NCBI GenBank assembly: GCA_015223015.1
Contig: JADFWK010000193.1
Location: forward strand, 1 to 6,283
Origin: Pseudomonadota bacterium
GTDB lineage: Bacteria; Desulfobacterota; DSM-4660; Desulfatiglandales; B25-G16
DNA length: 6,283 nucleotides
Direction of reading: 5' to 3'
The position numbers and the translations under genes are program-made. Position 1 is the stretch's first letter; every line of letters begins with the position of its first letter. Below the pieces are notes generated by a model, which was given only the letters and a program-made list of their open reading frames with translations, had not been told where the DNA came from and did not search any database. Of this stretch, positions 5,953 through 6,283 are shown in pieces.

Positions 5953-6100
5953 CCCGCCTTGCGGGAAAAAATTGAAAAGGTTATACCATTTCAGGCGTTA
6001 ATAGCAAAACGATAAATCAGACAGGATTAACCCGCCAGAAGTATGGCGGGTAAACGTGCCCGCCCTCCCCGTCCCGAGACCGGGACGGGATCGGGAGGCG
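5953..6100. repeat. Cluster of three GC-rich hairpins upstream of the acyl-CoA dehydrogenase
   Basis: First, CCCGC-CTT-GCGGG at 5953-5965. Second, ACCCGCCA with TGGCGGGT at 6030-6051, an 8-bp stem with a 6-base loop. Third, CCCGTCCCG with CGGGACGGG at 6068-6089, a 9-bp stem with a 4-base loop, extended by a bulged outer stem CGCC-CTCCC/GGGAGGCG to 6061-6100. None has a T-run on its 3' side in either direction, so typical intrinsic termination is not supported. They look like REP-type intergenic repeats. The first may lie in the mRNA leader, the other two upstream of the promoter. Confidence 0.65.
5980..6007 (-). promoter_or_regulatory. Putative promoter of the acyl-CoA dehydrogenase gene
   Basis: On the minus strand TTGCTA (6002-6007) and TATAAC (5980-5985) are separated by 16 bases, a fair sigma70-like match. 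Transcription would start near 5973, giving a leader of about 60 bases that contains the CCCGC/GCGGG hairpin at 5953-5965. Confidence 0.45.
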
Positions 6101-6131
6101 CGATATGATGTAGTGTTATCTATAGGTGATT

Positions 6132-6146
6132 GTTCTTTTAAAGAAC
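6132..6146. promoter_or_regulatory. Small AT-rich palindrome, possible operator
   Basis: GTTCTTT-T-AAAGAAC is a perfect 15-base palindrome with 7-base arms. It lies about 125 bases upstream of the putative acyl-CoA dehydrogenase promoter, rather far for a repressor site of that gene, so a regulatory role is only a possibility. Confidence 0.25.
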
Positions 6147-6203
6147 TAGTGAACGAATACGTATTTTTTAATAGCAGGTCTGAGCCAGGGATGATTAGGA
6201 TCT

Positions 6204-6232
6204 TTTTTGCCTTTCATGAAGAAAGGCAAAAA
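6204..6232. repeat. 12-bp perfect hairpin TTTTTGCCTTTC/GAAAGGCAAAAA
   Basis: Positions 6204-6215 pair perfectly with 6221-6232 around a 5-base loop. The T-run is on the 5' side and the A-run on the 3' side on both strands, the reverse of an intrinsic terminator. It could be a recombination or protein-binding site, or the remains of a small element. Confidence 0.55.
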
Positions 6233-6283
6233 GTGTCATCCCTCTTCATCGCTCCTATTTTTTCGCAAAATGTTCAGTCAACA

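Larger units (their letters stand above)
5915..6283. other. Gene-free region upstream of the acyl-CoA dehydrogenase
   Basis: No open frame worth calling was seen in these 369 bases. Besides the promoter, Shine-Dalgarno and hairpins listed separately, 6101-6131, 6147-6203 and 6233-6283 show nothing recognisable. The next gene to the right is outside the window. Confidence 0.6.

Noticed and set aside
6061..6100. Strong GC hairpin as a rho-independent terminator
   Set aside because: There is no T-run after the stem on either strand; a REP-like repeat fits better.

Overview
The window looks like ordinary chromosome from a Gram-negative bacterium, most likely of the former Deltaproteobacteria (Desulfobacterota or a relative). 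That placement is an inference. It rests on the rpsA-sppA gene order, which I recall from Geobacter and Desulfuromonas-type genomes, on a YciO-type TsaC/Sua5 protein, on a beta-oxidation type acyl-CoA dehydrogenase, and on the many intergenic palindromic repeats. Four genes are well supported. No tRNA, rRNA, CRISPR array, transposase or phage gene was seen.

Layout. Positions 1-436 form a very long imperfect palindrome. Its outer arms of 133 bp differ at one position, and it ends inside the second codon of the first gene. At 431-1018 (+) lies a threonylcarbamoyl-AMP synthase family gene (YrdC/Sua5/YciO). It converges with, and overlaps by 4 bp, the sppA-type signal peptide peptidase gene at 1015-1923 (-). 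Upstream of sppA on the same strand is rpsA, ribosomal protein S1, at 2330-4363 (-), with six S1 domains and unusually long charged tails at both ends. The roughly 400-bp gap between rpsA and sppA holds short GTTCA-type repeats at both edges, an 18-bp direct repeat and two GC-rich hairpins. Upstream of rpsA are a good sigma70-like promoter and a leader with two small palindromes. A MITE-like element with 25-bp perfect terminal inverted repeats follows at 4497-4690. At 4772-5914 (-) is an acyl-CoA dehydrogenase gene with a GTG start, a strong Shine-Dalgarno and a plausible promoter. The last 370 bp carry several different hairpins and no gene.

How the genes fit together. rpsA and sppA are probably one transcription unit, or neighbouring ones, joining translation with membrane protein quality control. 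The YrdC/YciO gene belongs to the family that makes the threonylcarbamoyl-AMP used for tRNA t6A modification, and here it is transcribed towards sppA. The acyl-CoA dehydrogenase stands apart, separated by the MITE-like element, and belongs to CoA-thioester (fatty or related acid) oxidation. No new multi-gene system is visible. The most notable features are non-coding: the 436-bp palindrome carrying mirrored promoter, ribosome-binding and start-codon sequences; the MITE-like element; and the dense set of unlike intergenic hairpins.
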